From Enhydrobacter sp. (GTDB lineage Bacteria > Pseudomonadota > Alphaproteobacteria > Reyranellales > Reyranellaceae), in contig JAHCJV010000001.1 in NCBI GenBank assembly GCA_026126105.1, positions 1-64,000 on the forward strand: a stretch of 64,000 nt of DNA. Reading direction: 5' to 3'. Position 1 is the first letter of the stretch. The number at the start of each line of letters is the position of its first letter. The notes below the pieces were generated by a model, which saw only the letters and a list, made by a program, of their open reading frames with translations, did no database searches and had not been told where the DNA came from. The position numbers and the translations under genes are program-made. Shown here in pieces: positions 53,557 through 63,213 of the stretch.

Positions 53557-54597
53557 GTGAAGATCGAGGCGCGCCAGTTCGATGCTTTTCTCAGGAGGCC
53601 GGATCCCCGGATCCGGGGCGTCGTGGTCTTCGGCAACGACGACGGACTGATCGCGGAGCGCGCCGCGCAACTTGCCCGGTCCGTGTGCGACGACCTCAAC
53701 GATCCGTTCCGGGTCGTCGACATCGCCGGCGACGTGCTGAAGAACGATCCGGCACGTCTGGCCGACGAATTCTCGGCCATGTCCTTGATAGGTGGGCGGA
53801 GAGTGATCCGGGTGCGTCCGGCTGGCGAGGAATCGGCGGCCGCGCTCGAGAACCTGGTGGCGGCGAGCGCAGGCGACGCGCTCGTCGTGCTCGAAGGCGG
53901 CAATCTTACGCCGCGCTCAAGCCTCCGCACGCTGGCCGAGACCGAAGACACCCTTGCCGCCTTGCCCTGCTACCCCGACTCAGCGGAGGACCTCGAGCGG
54001 CTGGTCGAGAGCACGGCCAAGGCCCATGGTTTTAGCGTGGAAGAGGATGCTCTGCCATGGATCGTCGATCGGCTGGGGGGCGACCGCGGTCAAACCCGTA
54101 GCGAGATCGAGAAGCTTATGCTTTACAAATTCGGCGACGAGTCCAAGGCGATCACGCTCGCGGATGCCGCAGCGGTAATGGGCGACAGCTCGTCGATGGA
54201 GATCGACGACGTGGTCGGCGCTACATTCGATGGCAATCTCGTAACGCTCGACCGGGCACTGGATCGTGTCTTCTCCGAAGGAGGCAATCCCGTACAGCTC
54301 CTGCGCGCGCTCCAGCGCCACGCAGACCAGCTGCATCTCGTCTCCGCCCATGGCGGGAACTCGGAGTCCGCGATTTCGAAGGCGCGAGGCTTGCCGCGCT
54401 TTGGGCCACAGCGCCGACGCTTCGAAAATCATCTGCGAAGCTGGCCGATGGGTCGCGTGGGAGAGGCGCTGCAGCGCATTCTCGATGCCGAACGCGAGTG
54501 CAAGTCCACCGGGCTACCCGACGAAGCGATCGCCCGCCGGTTGTGCCTTGCACTGGGACGCAGCGCGGCTGCCCGCCGGCCCCAGCGTCGAAACTGA
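53557..54597 (+). CDS. holA: DNA polymerase III subunit delta
   Basis: Opens the sliding clamp within the clamp loader. 346 residues from a GTG at 53557. VVVFGNDDGLIAERAAQLA (N-terminal domain), RVVDIAGDVLKNDPARLADEFSAMSLIGGRRVIRV and LDRVFSEGGNPVQLLRALQRHADQL are characteristic, and the C-terminal helical domain is complete. It lies directly behind leuS and is convergent with the encapsulin operon. Confidence 0.9.
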   Translation: MKIEARQFDAFLRRPDPRIRGVVVFGNDDGLIAERAAQLARSVCDDLNDPFRVVDIAGDVLKNDPARLADEFSAMSLIGGRRVIRVRPAGEESAAALENLVAASAGDALVVLEGGNLTPRSSLRTLAETEDTLAALPCYPDSAEDLERLVESTAKAHGFSVEEDALPWIVDRLGGDRGQTRSEIEKLMLYKFGDESKAITLADAAAVMGDSSSMEIDDVVGATFDGNLVTLDRALDRVFSEGGNPVQLLRALQRHADQLHLVSAHGGNSESAISKARGLPRFGPQRRRFENHLRSWPMGRVGEALQRILDAERECKSTGLPDEAIARRLCLALGRSAAARRPQRRN

Positions 54598-54642
54598 AGT
54601 CGCCATGCGCCGCCCGGTCGTATGATCGAGCGGCGCGCGATA

Positions 54643-55461
54643 TTACGGTGCCGGCGTTCCCGTGCTGAGCGGAACTGCCGCCTGCTCGGTCAGGATGAGG
54701 AAGGTGAAGCTCTCTTCGATATAGAGGCGCACCCGCTCGGTATTGTGCTCGAGATAGCCGATCGAGAAATCCTGCCCGACCGACAGCTCGAAGTCCCCCC
54801 CTCGCTGGGAGATGACCAGGCCGCCGTCGATGCCGGGCGCCCAGACGATGTCGCCCTCGATCAGGCGTTGTACATGGCTGATGATCGGATAGCCACCATC
54901 GGTGCGCGCCGAGAGGTCCTTGTAGAGCTGCTCGTTCAATACGACGGCGAAGGGCCCCTCTATGCCATCGTCCCGCAGCTTCATGAGAGCCGTCGCCACC
55001 GCGAGCGGATAATCGGCATGACTGCTGCCCAGGGGAACCGCCGAACTCTCGAGCTTCTCGCAAATGCCGGTGATCTGCGCGGCTGAGTAACCGTGGAAGA
55101 TCGAGCGATCCTCGGCAATGGCAATCTCGCGTGCCGCGGCTGTCACGGAATCCAGGTCCGGATCGCGTGCCCCGCGATCGATCGCGTCGAGTTCTGCCCG
55201 ACTGACATCGAATGGAATGCGCAATTCCACTAATGGTTGAATGCGGCGCAGGCGGGCCTGAACGTCCTTGCCGCTCGGCGGCGAGGCAATCGGATCGGCG
55301 CGACCCAACTCGACATCCGAAGCACCCCAGCCCAGAGGACCTTTGAAGTCGACGACGCGGCGCGCCGCCAGCAGTGCGCGCAGGGTCCGGCGCGCTTCCT
55401 GCTCGATCTCTTCCCAGCCGGCCGGAGTGATTGGCGCGCGATCGCGAAAAAGATGGTTCAC
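54643..55461 (-). CDS. Encapsulin shell protein (HK97-fold nanocompartment)
   Basis: 272 residues from a GTG at 55461 that overlaps the cargo stop (GTGA). The N-terminus reads as MNHLFRDRAPITPAGWEEIEQEARRTL. RVVDFKGPLGWGASDVELG and RIQPLVELRIPFDVSRAELDAIDRGARDPDLDSV follow, then IAIAEDRSIFHGY. The C-terminal SFTFLILTEQAAVPL completes the linocin-M18/encapsulin family pattern. The protein should self-assemble into an icosahedral shell (60 subunits is usual for this size) that encloses the upstream-encoded ferritin. No signal peptide; cytoplasmic. Confidence 0.93.
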   Translation of the reverse strand: MNHLFRDRAPITPAGWEEIEQEARRTLRALLAARRVVDFKGPLGWGASDVELGRADPIASPPSGKDVQARLRRIQPLVELRIPFDVSRAELDAIDRGARDPDLDSVTAAAREIAIAEDRSIFHGYSAAQITGICEKLESSAVPLGSSHADYPLAVATALMKLRDDGIEGPFAVVLNEQLYKDLSARTDGGYPIISHVQRLIEGDIVWAPGIDGGLVISQRGGDFELSVGQDFSIGYLEHNTERVRLYIEESFTFLILTEQAAVPLSTGTPAP

Positions 55462-55856
55462 TTGCTGCCTCCCGCCTTGCGCAGGCTGCCGATGCCCAAG
55501 CTGCCGTCGCTTGCGGCGGCGCTCGACCCGGCTGGTTCGTCGCCCCCTTGACCATGGACCATCTCGGCTTCGATCTCCGTGATGGGCCCCTTGGTGAAGA
55601 GAAAGGTCTTGAGATGCTGGGCGAATTTTGCATCGGTTCGCCGCAGCCATTCGAGCGCCATTGCCGCGTGCTCCTTCTCCTCGTCCCGATTGTGCTCTAG
55701 AATGGCGCGGAGTTCGGGGTTGCTCGTGGCCTTGGCCCGCTGGTTGTACCAGTCGACCGCCTCGAGCTCTTCCATCAGTGAAACAATGGCGCGATGGGTA
55801 TCGATCGCCTCGGCGCCGATCGCCTCGGCGCTCTCGTGCAGTGACTCACTCGACAT
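55458..55856 (-). CDS. Encapsulated ferritin-like cargo protein (EncFtn)
   Basis: 132 residues with a strong ribosome site (GGGGAGATAGGG) before the ATG. Two helices carry the iron site: MEELEAVDWYNQR (Glu30) and NRDEEKEHAAMALEWL (Glu60 and His63 as ExxH). After a Ser/Ala/Gly linker, the C-terminus DGSLGIGSLRK (about 117-127) is the encapsulin targeting peptide. It matches Rhodospirillum rubrum-type EncFtn, a half-ferritin that is active as a decamer and oxidises iron inside the shell. Overlaps the shell gene. Confidence 0.94.
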   Translation of the reverse strand: MSSESLHESAEAIGAEAIDTHRAIVSLMEELEAVDWYNQRAKATSNPELRAILEHNRDEEKEHAAMALEWLRRTDAKFAQHLKTFLFTKGPITEIEAEMVHGQGGDEPAGSSAAASDGSLGIGSLRKAGGSK

Positions 55857-55917
55857 TCACCCTATCTCCCCGCTCTGCGGACGAACGCATAGTCCGACCG
55901 TTCCTTCGGATGAACGC

Positions 55918-55939
55918 ATGGAACAGCGTACCGTTCCAT
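55918..55939. promoter_or_regulatory. Palindromic operator candidate upstream of the encapsulin operon
   Basis: ATGGAAC-N8-GTTCCAT, a perfect 7-base dyad, centred about 72 bases before the ferritin start. Next to it GAACGCAT occurs twice (near 55883 and 55912) and TCCGA/TCGGA form another short dyad. It sits in the 100-base gap after the response regulator gene. It could be a transcription factor site or a short mRNA hairpin; it has no T-tract, so a terminator is less likely. Confidence 0.4.
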
Positions 55940-55956
55940 ACGAGCCATTAACTCTA

Positions 55957-56682
55957 TCAGTCGTCCGGGGGCACGAACATATAGCCAGCGCCTCGCACCG
56001 TGCGAATGGAGGTCGGGCGCGCGGGGTCGGTCTCGATCTTGCGACGGATTCGCAGGATACGAATATCGATGGCGCGGTCGAACGCTTCCATCTCGCGATG
56101 ACTCGTTGTCTCGAGCAGCCAATCGCGGGACAGAGGCCGATTTGGGTTCTCGGCAAATAGCTTCAACAGCTCGAACTCGCCGGCCCGCAACGGCACGTCC
56201 TCGCCTGTAAGTGCCGTCATTCGACGGCCCGCCAAGTCGAGCAGGCATTTTCCCATGCGCACGCGTTCGCCCGGGGTCGCAGCCTCCGCGCCGCCCGCGC
56301 GGCGGAGGACGGCCTTGATCCTGGCAAGCAGGGCGCGCGCCTCGTACGGTTTTGCGATGTAATCGTCGGCCCCCGTCTCGAGGCCGACCACCTGATCGAC
56401 GGTGTCGTCGCTGGCCGTCACCATGATAATCCCAAGGCGGCGGCTGCGCTCGCGCAGATACCGTGCCAGGGAAAAGCCGTCCTCGCCGCCCGGTAGGCGC
56501 AGATCGAGCAGAACCAGGGCAGGCGGGTCTTTCTCGACCAACTTGCGCAGTGCAGAGCCGGAGTCGACACCGGTCGCGCGATAACCCCTGTCGTCGAGAA
56601 AGTCGACGAGCGTTTCGCGCTGAAACTGTTCGTCCTCCACCACAATGATGTGGGGACGTGTATCCTTGGGCCGAGCCGCCAT
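55957..56682 (-). CDS. OmpR/PhoB-type response regulator
   Basis: 241 residues from the ATG at 56682 (AGGATG upstream). Receiver domain: HIIVVEDEQFQRETLVDFL (acidic pocket), LVLLDLRLPGGEDGF (phospho-Asp), MVTASDD and DDYIAKPYEARALLARI. Winged-helix effector: LRAGEFELLKLFAENPNRPLSRDWLL, then FDRAIDIRILRIRRKIETDP and IRTVRGAGYMF. It is transcribed away from a hybrid kinase, probably its partner, and towards the encapsulin genes 100 bases downstream. Confidence 0.92.
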   Translation of the reverse strand: MAARPKDTRPHIIVVEDEQFQRETLVDFLDDRGYRATGVDSGSALRKLVEKDPPALVLLDLRLPGGEDGFSLARYLRERSRRLGIIMVTASDDTVDQVVGLETGADDYIAKPYEARALLARIKAVLRRAGGAEAATPGERVRMGKCLLDLAGRRMTALTGEDVPLRAGEFELLKLFAENPNRPLSRDWLLETTSHREMEAFDRAIDIRILRIRRKIETDPARPTSIRTVRGAGYMFVPPDD

Positions 56683-56730
56683 CGGCACATCCTGACTGCC
56701 GAACCGAGCAATCTCAAGGACGCAGACGTG

Positions 56731-56821
56731 AAGACGGCGCCCCGGGGCGGGGCGCCGTCTTGTACGGTCGGATAATTGGGAGGGGCCGACCGTAGGAGCG
56801 TCGGTGGTGTGAGGCCGACGC
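56731..56821 (-). ncRNA. Candidate structured RNA with CU-rich loop between regulator and kinase genes
   Basis: On the minus strand three stems follow each other: GCGTCGG/CCGACGC (56798-56804 with 56815-56821, loop CCTCACACCA); TACGGTCGG/CCGACCGTA (56763-56771 with 56786-56794) with loop CCCCTCCCAATTAT; and a 13-pair stem AAGACGGCGCCCC/GGGGCGCCGTCTT (56731-56743 with 56749-56761). The CCCCTCCC loop is anti-Shine-Dalgarno-like, as in the 6648-6750 candidate. There is no clear T-tract after the last stem, so it may be a 5' leader of the response regulator instead of a free RNA. Confidence 0.4.
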
Positions 56822-57048
56822 TTGGGAAACTCGAGAGCCGCGATGCCGCTTCGAACCGCAACTGAGGGCTTGTGCGTCTTCGATGGAAGCAACGGTACGC
56901 CGAACCCGTGTCGTGCAAATTGCGCCGAACCGGGAACTGGTTTCATTTGTTTCGTCGCGGCTCCTTCGTGTAACCGAAGAAACATTTTGTGGCGTTCGCG
57001 TTACCGCGAGGAAACGCTTAACGCGCGATCTTCGTGGGACGATACGCC

Positions 57049-60000
57049 ATGGATGGGCTTGTAAAGGCGGACACGCCGCCGCGCGAAATCCCGGCGGGAG
57101 AACCGGATGCCGCTCGCGTGGAGCGTGCTCTTACCGACCGTCTTCTAAGCAGCAGCAGTCATCTTCGCTTCCTGGCACTCGGGCTCTGGCCCATGTTCGG
57201 GCTCGCCTATCACGATAATGCTCCGTGGTGGGCATTGGCTCTTCCATTTACGATGCATCTGCTGTCGATTACCGGCTTTATTTGGCTTACGCGTGCCTAT
57301 CGAAGCGCCCCCGCAGCCAAACCCGTCGAAACTTGGCGGCGACTTTACATTCTTTACGCCAGCCTGACGGGGCTGGCCTACGGTATCGGGGGCGGTCTGC
57401 TGGTGTCGCTACCCTACAGCCCACCCCGGCTGCTTGTCGCCGCAACGCTTGCGCTCGCAGCGACCATGGCACCAGGACGGTACTACGAGCCGCGCAGCTA
57501 CCTCGTATTCGTCGCTGGCAACCTCGGATTTCTCGCTCTCGGCGCATTGCTGTCAAGCGATCCGCTGGCGCTCGCTCTCGCAGCCGGCGCGTTGCTCTTC
57601 ATGGTTGCCCTGCTGATGCAGAATTCCGTCCAGTACCGCAACCAGCGCAATCAGGTCGCCCTCTCGCTGGCGCATCAGGAGCTGGCACGTCGGCATGCCG
57701 AGGCGGAAGCAAGCGCCCGCGCCGCACATAGTTCACTGCATGATGCGATGGAGAGCCTGCCAATCGCGATCTCCATCTGGGATTCTGAAGACCGGCTGGT
57801 TACATGCAACCAGACTTACGCACGTCACCTGCAGCACCTGCCGGAAGCGACGACACCCGGCGTTCGATTTGCGGACGCCGTACACGCAGCCACCTACAAG
57901 CTGCCGGTGCCGCTCGCGCGGCCGGGGCGCGAGGAGCACTTCCTCAAGACGGCAATCGACCTCCACCACAGCGACGGCGGCGTCTCGGAATACCGCGTTG
58001 GTCCGGACCGTTGGCTGCGCGGCCAGTCGCGCCGAACCAGGTCGGGCGGCGTCGTCACCAGCCTAGTCGAGATTTCCGAGGTCAAACGGCGAGAACGCGA
58101 AGCGATGCAGGCGCGTGCCGTGCTGCAGTCGGTATTCGACAACATGAGCGACGGCGTGCTGCTCTACGAGGCGGACGGGCGATGGGTCTATCAGAACCCG
58201 GCGATGGCCAAGCTGCACGACATGTCGGACGAACTCCTACACACGCTGCCCACCTTTGCCGACATCATCCGTTATCGCGCCCAACGCGGCGACTACGGTC
58301 TGCTCGACGACCTGCCCGGTGGGCTCGAAGGCTGGATCGAAAGCCGGGTGCGCCGCTTCCATCTTGCCGATCAGCCGCCGGAACGGCGCCGCACTACGAC
58401 GGGCCGCACGGTCGAGGTCACTTATCGACGCCTCGCGGACAAGCGCGTGCTCACCATTCACCGTGACCTAACCGACATCGTCGAGCAGGAGGAACGGCTG
58501 ACCGCGGCGCGCATTGAGTCGGAGAAGACGCGCGAAATCCTGCAGAGCGTGCTCGACAACATGATCGATGGCGTCATGCTCGTCGATCGGGACTTTCGGG
58601 TCCGCTTCGTGAACCGCCAGGTCAACGACTTCCTGCAGCTTGAGCCGGAGGTCACAGCGCCGGGCGCGTCAGGCTACGACATCCTGCGCCACCAGGCGCG
58701 ACGTGGCGACCTGGGTCCCGCCAACAGCGATAGCGGGGTCGAGGCCGAGGTCGCGCGGCGCGCCGATCTCGTGCGCCAGCCGTCGGGTGTGCGGTATGAG
58801 CGACGAAGCGTGTCCGGGCGCTTCATAGAGTTCAATTTCCGTCCGATTCCCGATGGCGGCATGCTCGCGATCTACCGAGATATAACGGCGTTGAAGGAAC
58901 AGCAGGCCGAGGTCGAGAGGGCCCGCGCCCGCGCGGAAGCTGCACAAACGCTACTCGACGATGCCCTGGGCAGCATGACGGGCGGCGTCGGGATCTGGGG
59001 GCCGGACGAGCGGCTAATCCAGTGCAACGACGCCTATCGGGCGGTCAATCGCGACATCCCCGAAATCGTGGCGCCCGGCACGACGCTCGAAGTGGCGGCG
59101 CGCAGGGCGATGCGGGCCCAGTACGAGCTGATCAACCTGCCGGTTCCAGTCGACGAGGTCGAGCACCTGGCGAAGTCGGTGGTGGAGCTGCACCGGCGCG
59201 GCAAGGGGGCGCTGGAATTTCCGATCGGACCGAATGCCTGGACCCGCCTTACCGCCGCGCGCACGAAATCGGGCGGCTGTGTTTCTCTGTTCACCGACAT
59301 CAGTGAGTTGCGTCAGCGCCAGAGCGAGCTGCGCAAAGAGCGCGACCTCGCCAAGGCCGCACGGGACGAGGCGGAGGCGGCAAACCAGGCAAAATCGACA
59401 TTCCTTGCAACGATGAGCCACGAGATCCGCACCCCGATGAATGGCGTGGTCGGCACGGCCGAGCTGCTTGCGCGCGAGCCGCTTACGGAGCGTCAAATGC
59501 GCATGGTCAGGACGGTGCGCGGGTCGGCGGCGGCACTGATGCGCATCATCGATGACGTCCTCGATTTCTCGAAGATCGAGGCTGGTCACATGGATCTAGA
59601 GGAGGCGCCGCTCTCGCTGCGCACGTTGATCGCCGGAGCGGCCGAAGCACTGTCGTCCCAGCTCGAGAAAAAGGCCCTGCGCCTCACCATCGATATCGAT
59701 GCAGGGACCCCGGATGCGCTGCTCGCCGATGCGACACGTCTGCGTCAGATACTGCTCAACTTAATTGGCAACGCCGCAAAATTCACCGAGGTCGGCAGCA
59801 TCGCCGTGCATGCTCGGGCGATCGATATCGACGACAGCTTCGTCACACTGGCGCTATCGGTGGCGGACACGGGAATTGGCATGACCGCTGAGCAGCAGGC
59901 GCGACTATTCACGCCATTTTCGCAAGCTGACAGTTCGACGACCCGTCGCTACGGCGGTACGGGTCTCGGCCTGTCGATCGTACGGCGGCTGGCGGAGCTG

Positions 60001-60819
60001 ATGGGCGGCACCGTGTCGGTGGAAAGCACGGTCGGCGAGGGATCGATCTTCACGGTCACAGCCAAGCTCAAGCGCGGAAACGAACCTGCCTTGGTCGAGG
60101 AGGCGCCCGAGCCACTGCTTCAGGCTCGCAAGGGCTTGCGTGTCCTGGCTGTCGACGATTCCGAGGTCAATCTCGAGGTGCTGGTGGGCCAATTCGAAAT
60201 TCTCGGGCTTCCGGTCGACACGGCGCTAAACGGCGTTGACGCGCTCAACCTCTGGCGCGAGCGGCAGCACGCCCTGGTGCTGACCGACATCCACATGCCG
60301 GACATGGATGGCTTCGAACTGACCCGCCAGATCCGCGCAGAGGAGAGCGTAGTGCCGGACCATGTGCGGACGCCGATCGTTGCGTTGACGGCCAATGCGC
60401 TCAAAGGCGAGGCGGAACGCTGTCTGGCAGCCGGAATGGACGACTATCTGACCAAGCCCCTGACCTTGGATCGGTTGCGCGAAGCCGTGACGCACTGGGC
60501 GATGGGCCACATCGACGGACCGGCCGTCGACCGCTCCGTGGTCGGAAGGATGTTCGATGGCAACGAGAAGGCAGTCGCACGCGTGCTGGCCCGCTTCAAG
60601 GATGCCGGCTCCCGGATGATCACCGAGATCGGCGTCGCGCGCGGCAACAAGGAAAAACTCAAGGAACTCGCCCACAAGTTGAAAGGCGCAGCGCGCGCTG
60701 CGGGCGCCACGGCGCTCGGCGACCTCGCCGCAAGACTGGAAAAATCTGGACGCCTTGCGGATGTCGATGCGCTGGAAATGGAGTGGCACCGCGTGGCGGC
60801 CGAGCTGGCTACGGCATGA
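57049..60819 (+). CDS. Hybrid sensor histidine kinase with four PAS domains, receiver and Hpt
   Basis: 1256 residues from the ATG at 57049 (a GTG at 57034 is possible). About six N-terminal membrane helices (residues 40-200) and a coiled segment come first. Four PAS-like domains start near [55 protein letters not shown] and [18 protein letters not shown]. HisKA has phospho-His791 ([12 protein letters not shown]). The ATPase has [20 protein letters not shown] and [10 protein letters not shown] receiver has Asp1080 ([13 protein letters not shown]) and the Hpt domain has His1209 ([12 protein letters not shown]). This TorS/ArcB-like order fits a phosphorelay to the divergent OmpR-type regulator. 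Confidence 0.93.
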   Translation: MDGLVKADTPPREIPAGEPDAARVERALTDRLLSSSSHLRFLALGLWPMFGLAYHDNAPWWALALPFTMHLLSITGFIWLTRAYRSAPAAKPVETWRRLYILYASLTGLAYGIGGGLLVSLPYSPPRLLVAATLALAATMAPGRYYEPRSYLVFVAGNLGFLALGALLSSDPLALALAAGALLFMVALLMQNSVQYRNQRNQVALSLAHQELARRHAEAEASARAAHSSLHDAMESLPIAISIWDSEDRLVTCNQTYARHLQHLPEATTPGVRFADAVHAATYKLPVPLARPGREEHFLKTAIDLHHSDGGVSEYRVGPDRWLRGQSRRTRSGGVVTSLVEISEVKRREREAMQARAVLQSVFDNMSDGVLLYEADGRWVYQNPAMAKLHDMSDELLHTLPTFADIIRYRAQRGDYGLLDDLPGGLEGWIESRVRRFHLADQPPERRRTTTGRTVEVTYRRLADKRVLTIHRDLTDIVEQEERLTAARIESEKTREILQSVLDNMIDGVMLVDRDFRVRFVNRQVNDFLQLEPEVTAPGASGYDILRHQARRGDLGPANSDSGVEAEVARRADLVRQPSGVRYERRSVSGRFIEFNFRPIPDGGMLAIYRDITALKEQQAEVERARARAEAAQTLLDDALGSMTGGVGIWGPDERLIQCNDAYRAVNRDIPEIVAPGTTLEVAARRAMRAQYELINLPVPVDEVEHLAKSVVELHRRGKGALEFPIGPNAWTRLTAARTKSGGCVSLFTDISELRQRQSELRKERDLAKAARDEAEAANQAKSTFLATMSHEIRTPMNGVVGTAELLAREPLTERQMRMVRTVRGSAAALMRIIDDVLDFSKIEAGHMDLEEAPLSLRTLIAGAAEALSSQLEKKALRLTIDIDAGTPDALLADATRLRQILLNLIGNAAKFTEVGSIAVHARAIDIDDSFVTLALSVADTGIGMTAEQQARLFTPFSQADSSTTRRYGGTGLGLSIVRRLAELMGGTVSVESTVGEGSIFTVTAKLKRGNEPALVEEAPEPLLQARKGLRVLAVDDSEVNLEVLVGQFEILGLPVDTALNGVDALNLWRERQHALVLTDIHMPDMDGFELTRQIRAEESVVPDHVRTPIVALTANALKGEAERCLAAGMDDYLTKPLTLDRLREAVTHWAMGHIDGPAVDRSVVGRMFDGNEKAVARVLARFKDAGSRMITEIGVARGNKEKLKELAHKLKGAARAAGATALGDLAARLEKSGRLADVDALEMEWHRVAAELATA

Positions 60820-60834
60820 GAAGGCGGCCCGACA

Positions 60835-61749
60835 TTAGCGGCGGGTCAGACGGTCAACTACGGTGTCGAGCTGATCGTAGTCGTCGATCTCGAGAACAAG
60901 CATTGTCCTCTCGCCGCCGCGCGAGGTCAGCGCAACCTTGAGACCAAGCGCCTCTTCGAGACGCTTTTCGAGCGCGCGCGTGTCGGCGTTCTTGTTTTGC
61001 ATGCCGGCCGTGCTTTTTTTGGTACCAGACCCATTTTTCAGCCGCTCACCGGAAGCCAACCGCTCAAGATCCCGGACGTTGAGTTTCTCCGCCACAACGC
61101 GCTTCGCCATTGCCTCGGCATTGGGAAACGCCAGAAGCGCGCGACCGTGCCCCGCTGAGATCTCATCACGGCGAATCATGTCGCGAACCGTCTCTGGCAG
61201 ATCGAGCAACCGCAGCGTGTTCGCGACGTGCGGGCGGCTCTTGCCCATGGTGCGGGCGACGTCTTCCTGCGTCTGATGGAAGTCCTCGATGAGGCGACGG
61301 TATCCTTGCGCCTCATCGATCGCGGTCAGGTCGGTACGCTGGAGATTTTCAACCAAAGCGAGCTGCAGCGTATCTAGATCATCAAGACTGCGGACAACGA
61401 CGGGCACCTCATGAAGCTGCGCCTTCTGCGCCGCCCGCCACCGGCGTTCCCCAGCAATGATTTCGTAGGACTCCGTCTCCCCTGCGATCGGCCGCACCAG
61501 GATGGGTTGCAACAGGCCGAACTGGCGCACCGAGTCGACTAACGCGTCGATGTTCTCGAAGGTCGTCCGGGGCTGGTATCTGCCGGCGCGAAGGTGCGCG
61601 ATTGGCAATGTGACCTGCGCCCGGGTAGGAGAGCGGGGGGGTGTACCGGACGCGACGGCCGATGAAGTGACTGCCGCAGCAACATCCTGATCCCCAAGCA
61701 GGGCCGACAAACCGCGGCCAAGGCCGCGCGACTTGGGAGGCGAGCTCAT
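60835..61749 (-). CDS. parB: Chromosome partitioning protein ParB
   Basis: parS-binding CTPase that loads the chromosome segregation complex. 304 residues: KSRGLGRGLSALLGD at the N-terminus, then LPIAHLRAGRYQPRTTFENIDALVDSVRQFGLLQPILVRP, GERRWRAAQKA and LVENLQRTDLTAIDEAQGYRRLI. The helix-turn-helix TQEDVARTMGKSRPHVANTLRLL and a C-terminal dimerisation domain complete it. ATGA overlap with parA. Convergent with the kinase gene, 15 bases apart. Confidence 0.97.
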   Translation of the reverse strand: MSSPPKSRGLGRGLSALLGDQDVAAAVTSSAVASGTPPRSPTRAQVTLPIAHLRAGRYQPRTTFENIDALVDSVRQFGLLQPILVRPIAGETESYEIIAGERRWRAAQKAQLHEVPVVVRSLDDLDTLQLALVENLQRTDLTAIDEAQGYRRLIEDFHQTQEDVARTMGKSRPHVANTLRLLDLPETVRDMIRRDEISAGHGRALLAFPNAEAMAKRVVAEKLNVRDLERLASGERLKNGSGTKKSTAGMQNKNADTRALEKRLEEALGLKVALTSRGGERTMLVLEIDDYDQLDTVVDRLTRR

Positions 61750-62612
61750 GACGATCCTATAGTTGGCGGGTTCGCGTCCCCCGAATTGTCGGCGGCGGCG
61801 GCGATACTGCGGCGGCGGATGAACTCACTCGCCAACAAGATGTAAGCCTGCGAGCCGGCGCAGGCGTTGTCATAGATCAAGACCGGCAGGCCGTGCGACG
61901 GCGCCTCGGCGATGCGAACGTTACGTGGGATTGTCGTACCGAACACCAACTCACCGAAATGGCTGCGTACGTCGGCTACGACCTGCTGGCTGAGCGTCAT
62001 GCGGCGATCGACCATGGTCAGGATGACCCCGGCAATATGCAGCCGCGGATTGAGCGATTTCCGGACCCTTTCCACGGTGTTACGAATTGCCCCAATACCC
62101 TCCAGAGCGAGGAATTCCGCCTGCAGCGGTACCAGGACGGCATCGACGGCAACCAAGGCGTTCAGGGTAACCAACCCGAGCGATGGCGGGCAATCGATCA
62201 GGATGGTGTCCCATCGGTTCCGGGCGTTGTTGCTTGAGGCTGCGAGCGCGTCGGCCAAACGGTGTTCGCGCCGCTCCATGTCGATCAGCTCGATCTCGGC
62301 ACCGGCAAGAGACTGGTCGGACGGCATGACCGCCAAGCCCGGAATCTGCGTCGCGCGGATCACATCATCAAGCGACGAAAGGCCGAGCAGGAATTCATAT
62401 GATCCAGGCGAGCGCTCACTCCTGCCGATACCCAGTCCGGTGGAAGCGTTTCCCTGCGGATCCATATCTATCAGTAGTACTTGCTCCCCGACCGCAGCCA
62501 AAGCGGTTGCGAGATTCATGGCGGTGGTGGTCTTCCCGACGCCGCCCTTTTGATTAGCGATCGCGAAGACCTTTGGCGCTGAACTGGGCAACTCGGAGGA
62601 GAACGGCGTCAC
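61746..62612 (-). CDS. parA: Chromosome partitioning ATPase ParA
   Basis: 288 residues from a GTG at 62612. Deviant Walker A KGGVGKTTT follows VFAIANQ. LLIDMDPQGNASTGLGI, DTILIDCPPSLGLVTLNALVA and VILTMVDRRMTLSQQVVADVRSHF are standard for chromosomal ParA/Soj. The start lies inside the end of rsmG (59-base overlap in another frame), a common arrangement that couples the two genes. Confidence 0.96.
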   Translation of the reverse strand: MTPFSSELPSSAPKVFAIANQKGGVGKTTTAMNLATALAAVGEQVLLIDMDPQGNASTGLGIGRSERSPGSYEFLLGLSSLDDVIRATQIPGLAVMPSDQSLAGAEIELIDMERREHRLADALAASSNNARNRWDTILIDCPPSLGLVTLNALVAVDAVLVPLQAEFLALEGIGAIRNTVERVRKSLNPRLHIAGVILTMVDRRMTLSQQVVADVRSHFGELVFGTTIPRNVRIAEAPSHGLPVLIYDNACAGSQAYILLASEFIRRRSIAAAADNSGDANPPTIGSS

Positions 62613-63213
62613 GGTCGGTCACGCTGGAAAAGGACTGGGACTGGATGTCCCAATCCTTCATGGCCTCGGCCAGTTCGAGTTGCCAGCCTTTGCCTTTGTG
62701 GAAAAGACAAATAGCGGAAGCGGAGCGGTGAGGGGCGGCCCATGCCAGCAATTGAGCAAGCGGAGCGAGTGCTCGCGCAGTAATGATATCGGCATTCAGC
62801 GGGGGCGTCGCCTCGATCCGGCTTACGATGACCTTCGGCTGCTTCTTCAGGCGCATCTGCCGCCCGGCTTCGCTGAGGAAGGCGCTTTTTCGCGCGTCCA
62901 CCTCGATCAAGGTTATTTCCAGCTGGGGACGAAGCGCAGCAATCACCAAGCCGGGAAAACCACTGCCGCTGCCAAGGTCGACAAGAGAGTCGGCCTCTCT
63001 CGGAAGCAAGGGGAGCAACTGGGCAGAGTCTAGAACGTGACGCGTCCACACCTCCGCCAATGTGGCCTTTCCGACGAGATTGATTGCCTTTTGCCATCGC
63101 TCCAACGTGTAAACCAAAGCTTCCAACTGGTCACATGTTTCACGTGAAACATCGATGCCGAGATCGCGCAATTTTTCTAATGCCAGATCCGAGCCTGCGT
63201 GAAGATGACTCAT
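62554..63213 (-). CDS. rsmG: 16S rRNA 7-methylguanosine methyltransferase RsmG
   Basis: 219 residues; methylates G527 of 16S rRNA. NLVGKATLAEVWTRHVLDSAQLLPLL and the SAM loop LVDLGSGSGFPGLVIAAL are diagnostic, as are ITLIEVDARKSAFL and ITARALAPLAQLLAWA. The ATG at 63213 directly follows the mnmG stop. A parS site lies within the coding region where the protein reads DVSRET. Confidence 0.96.
   Translation of the reverse strand: MSHLHAGSDLALEKLRDLGIDVSRETCDQLEALVYTLERWQKAINLVGKATLAEVWTRHVLDSAQLLPLLPREADSLVDLGSGSGFPGLVIAALRPQLEITLIEVDARKSAFLSEAGRQMRLKKQPKVIVSRIEATPPLNADIITARALAPLAQLLAWAAPHRSASAICLFHKGKGWQLELAEAMKDWDIQSQSFSSVTDRDAVLLRVAQFSAKGLRDR
63136..63151. other. parS: parS centromere site inside rsmG
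   Basis: TGTTTCACGTGAAACA, a perfect 16-base palindrome and the consensus binding site of chromosomal ParB proteins. It lies within rsmG, about 1.4 kb from parB. Confidence 0.95.

Noticed and set aside
54607..54636. Hairpin GCGCCGC/GCGGCGC between holA and the encapsulin gene as terminator
   Set aside because: Seven-pair stem with a 16-base loop and no T-tract on either strand; too weak to call.
56731..56761. Intrinsic terminator for the regulator/kinase intergenic region
   Set aside because: The 13-pair stem is strong but no T-tract follows on either strand, so it was listed as part of a structured RNA candidate instead.
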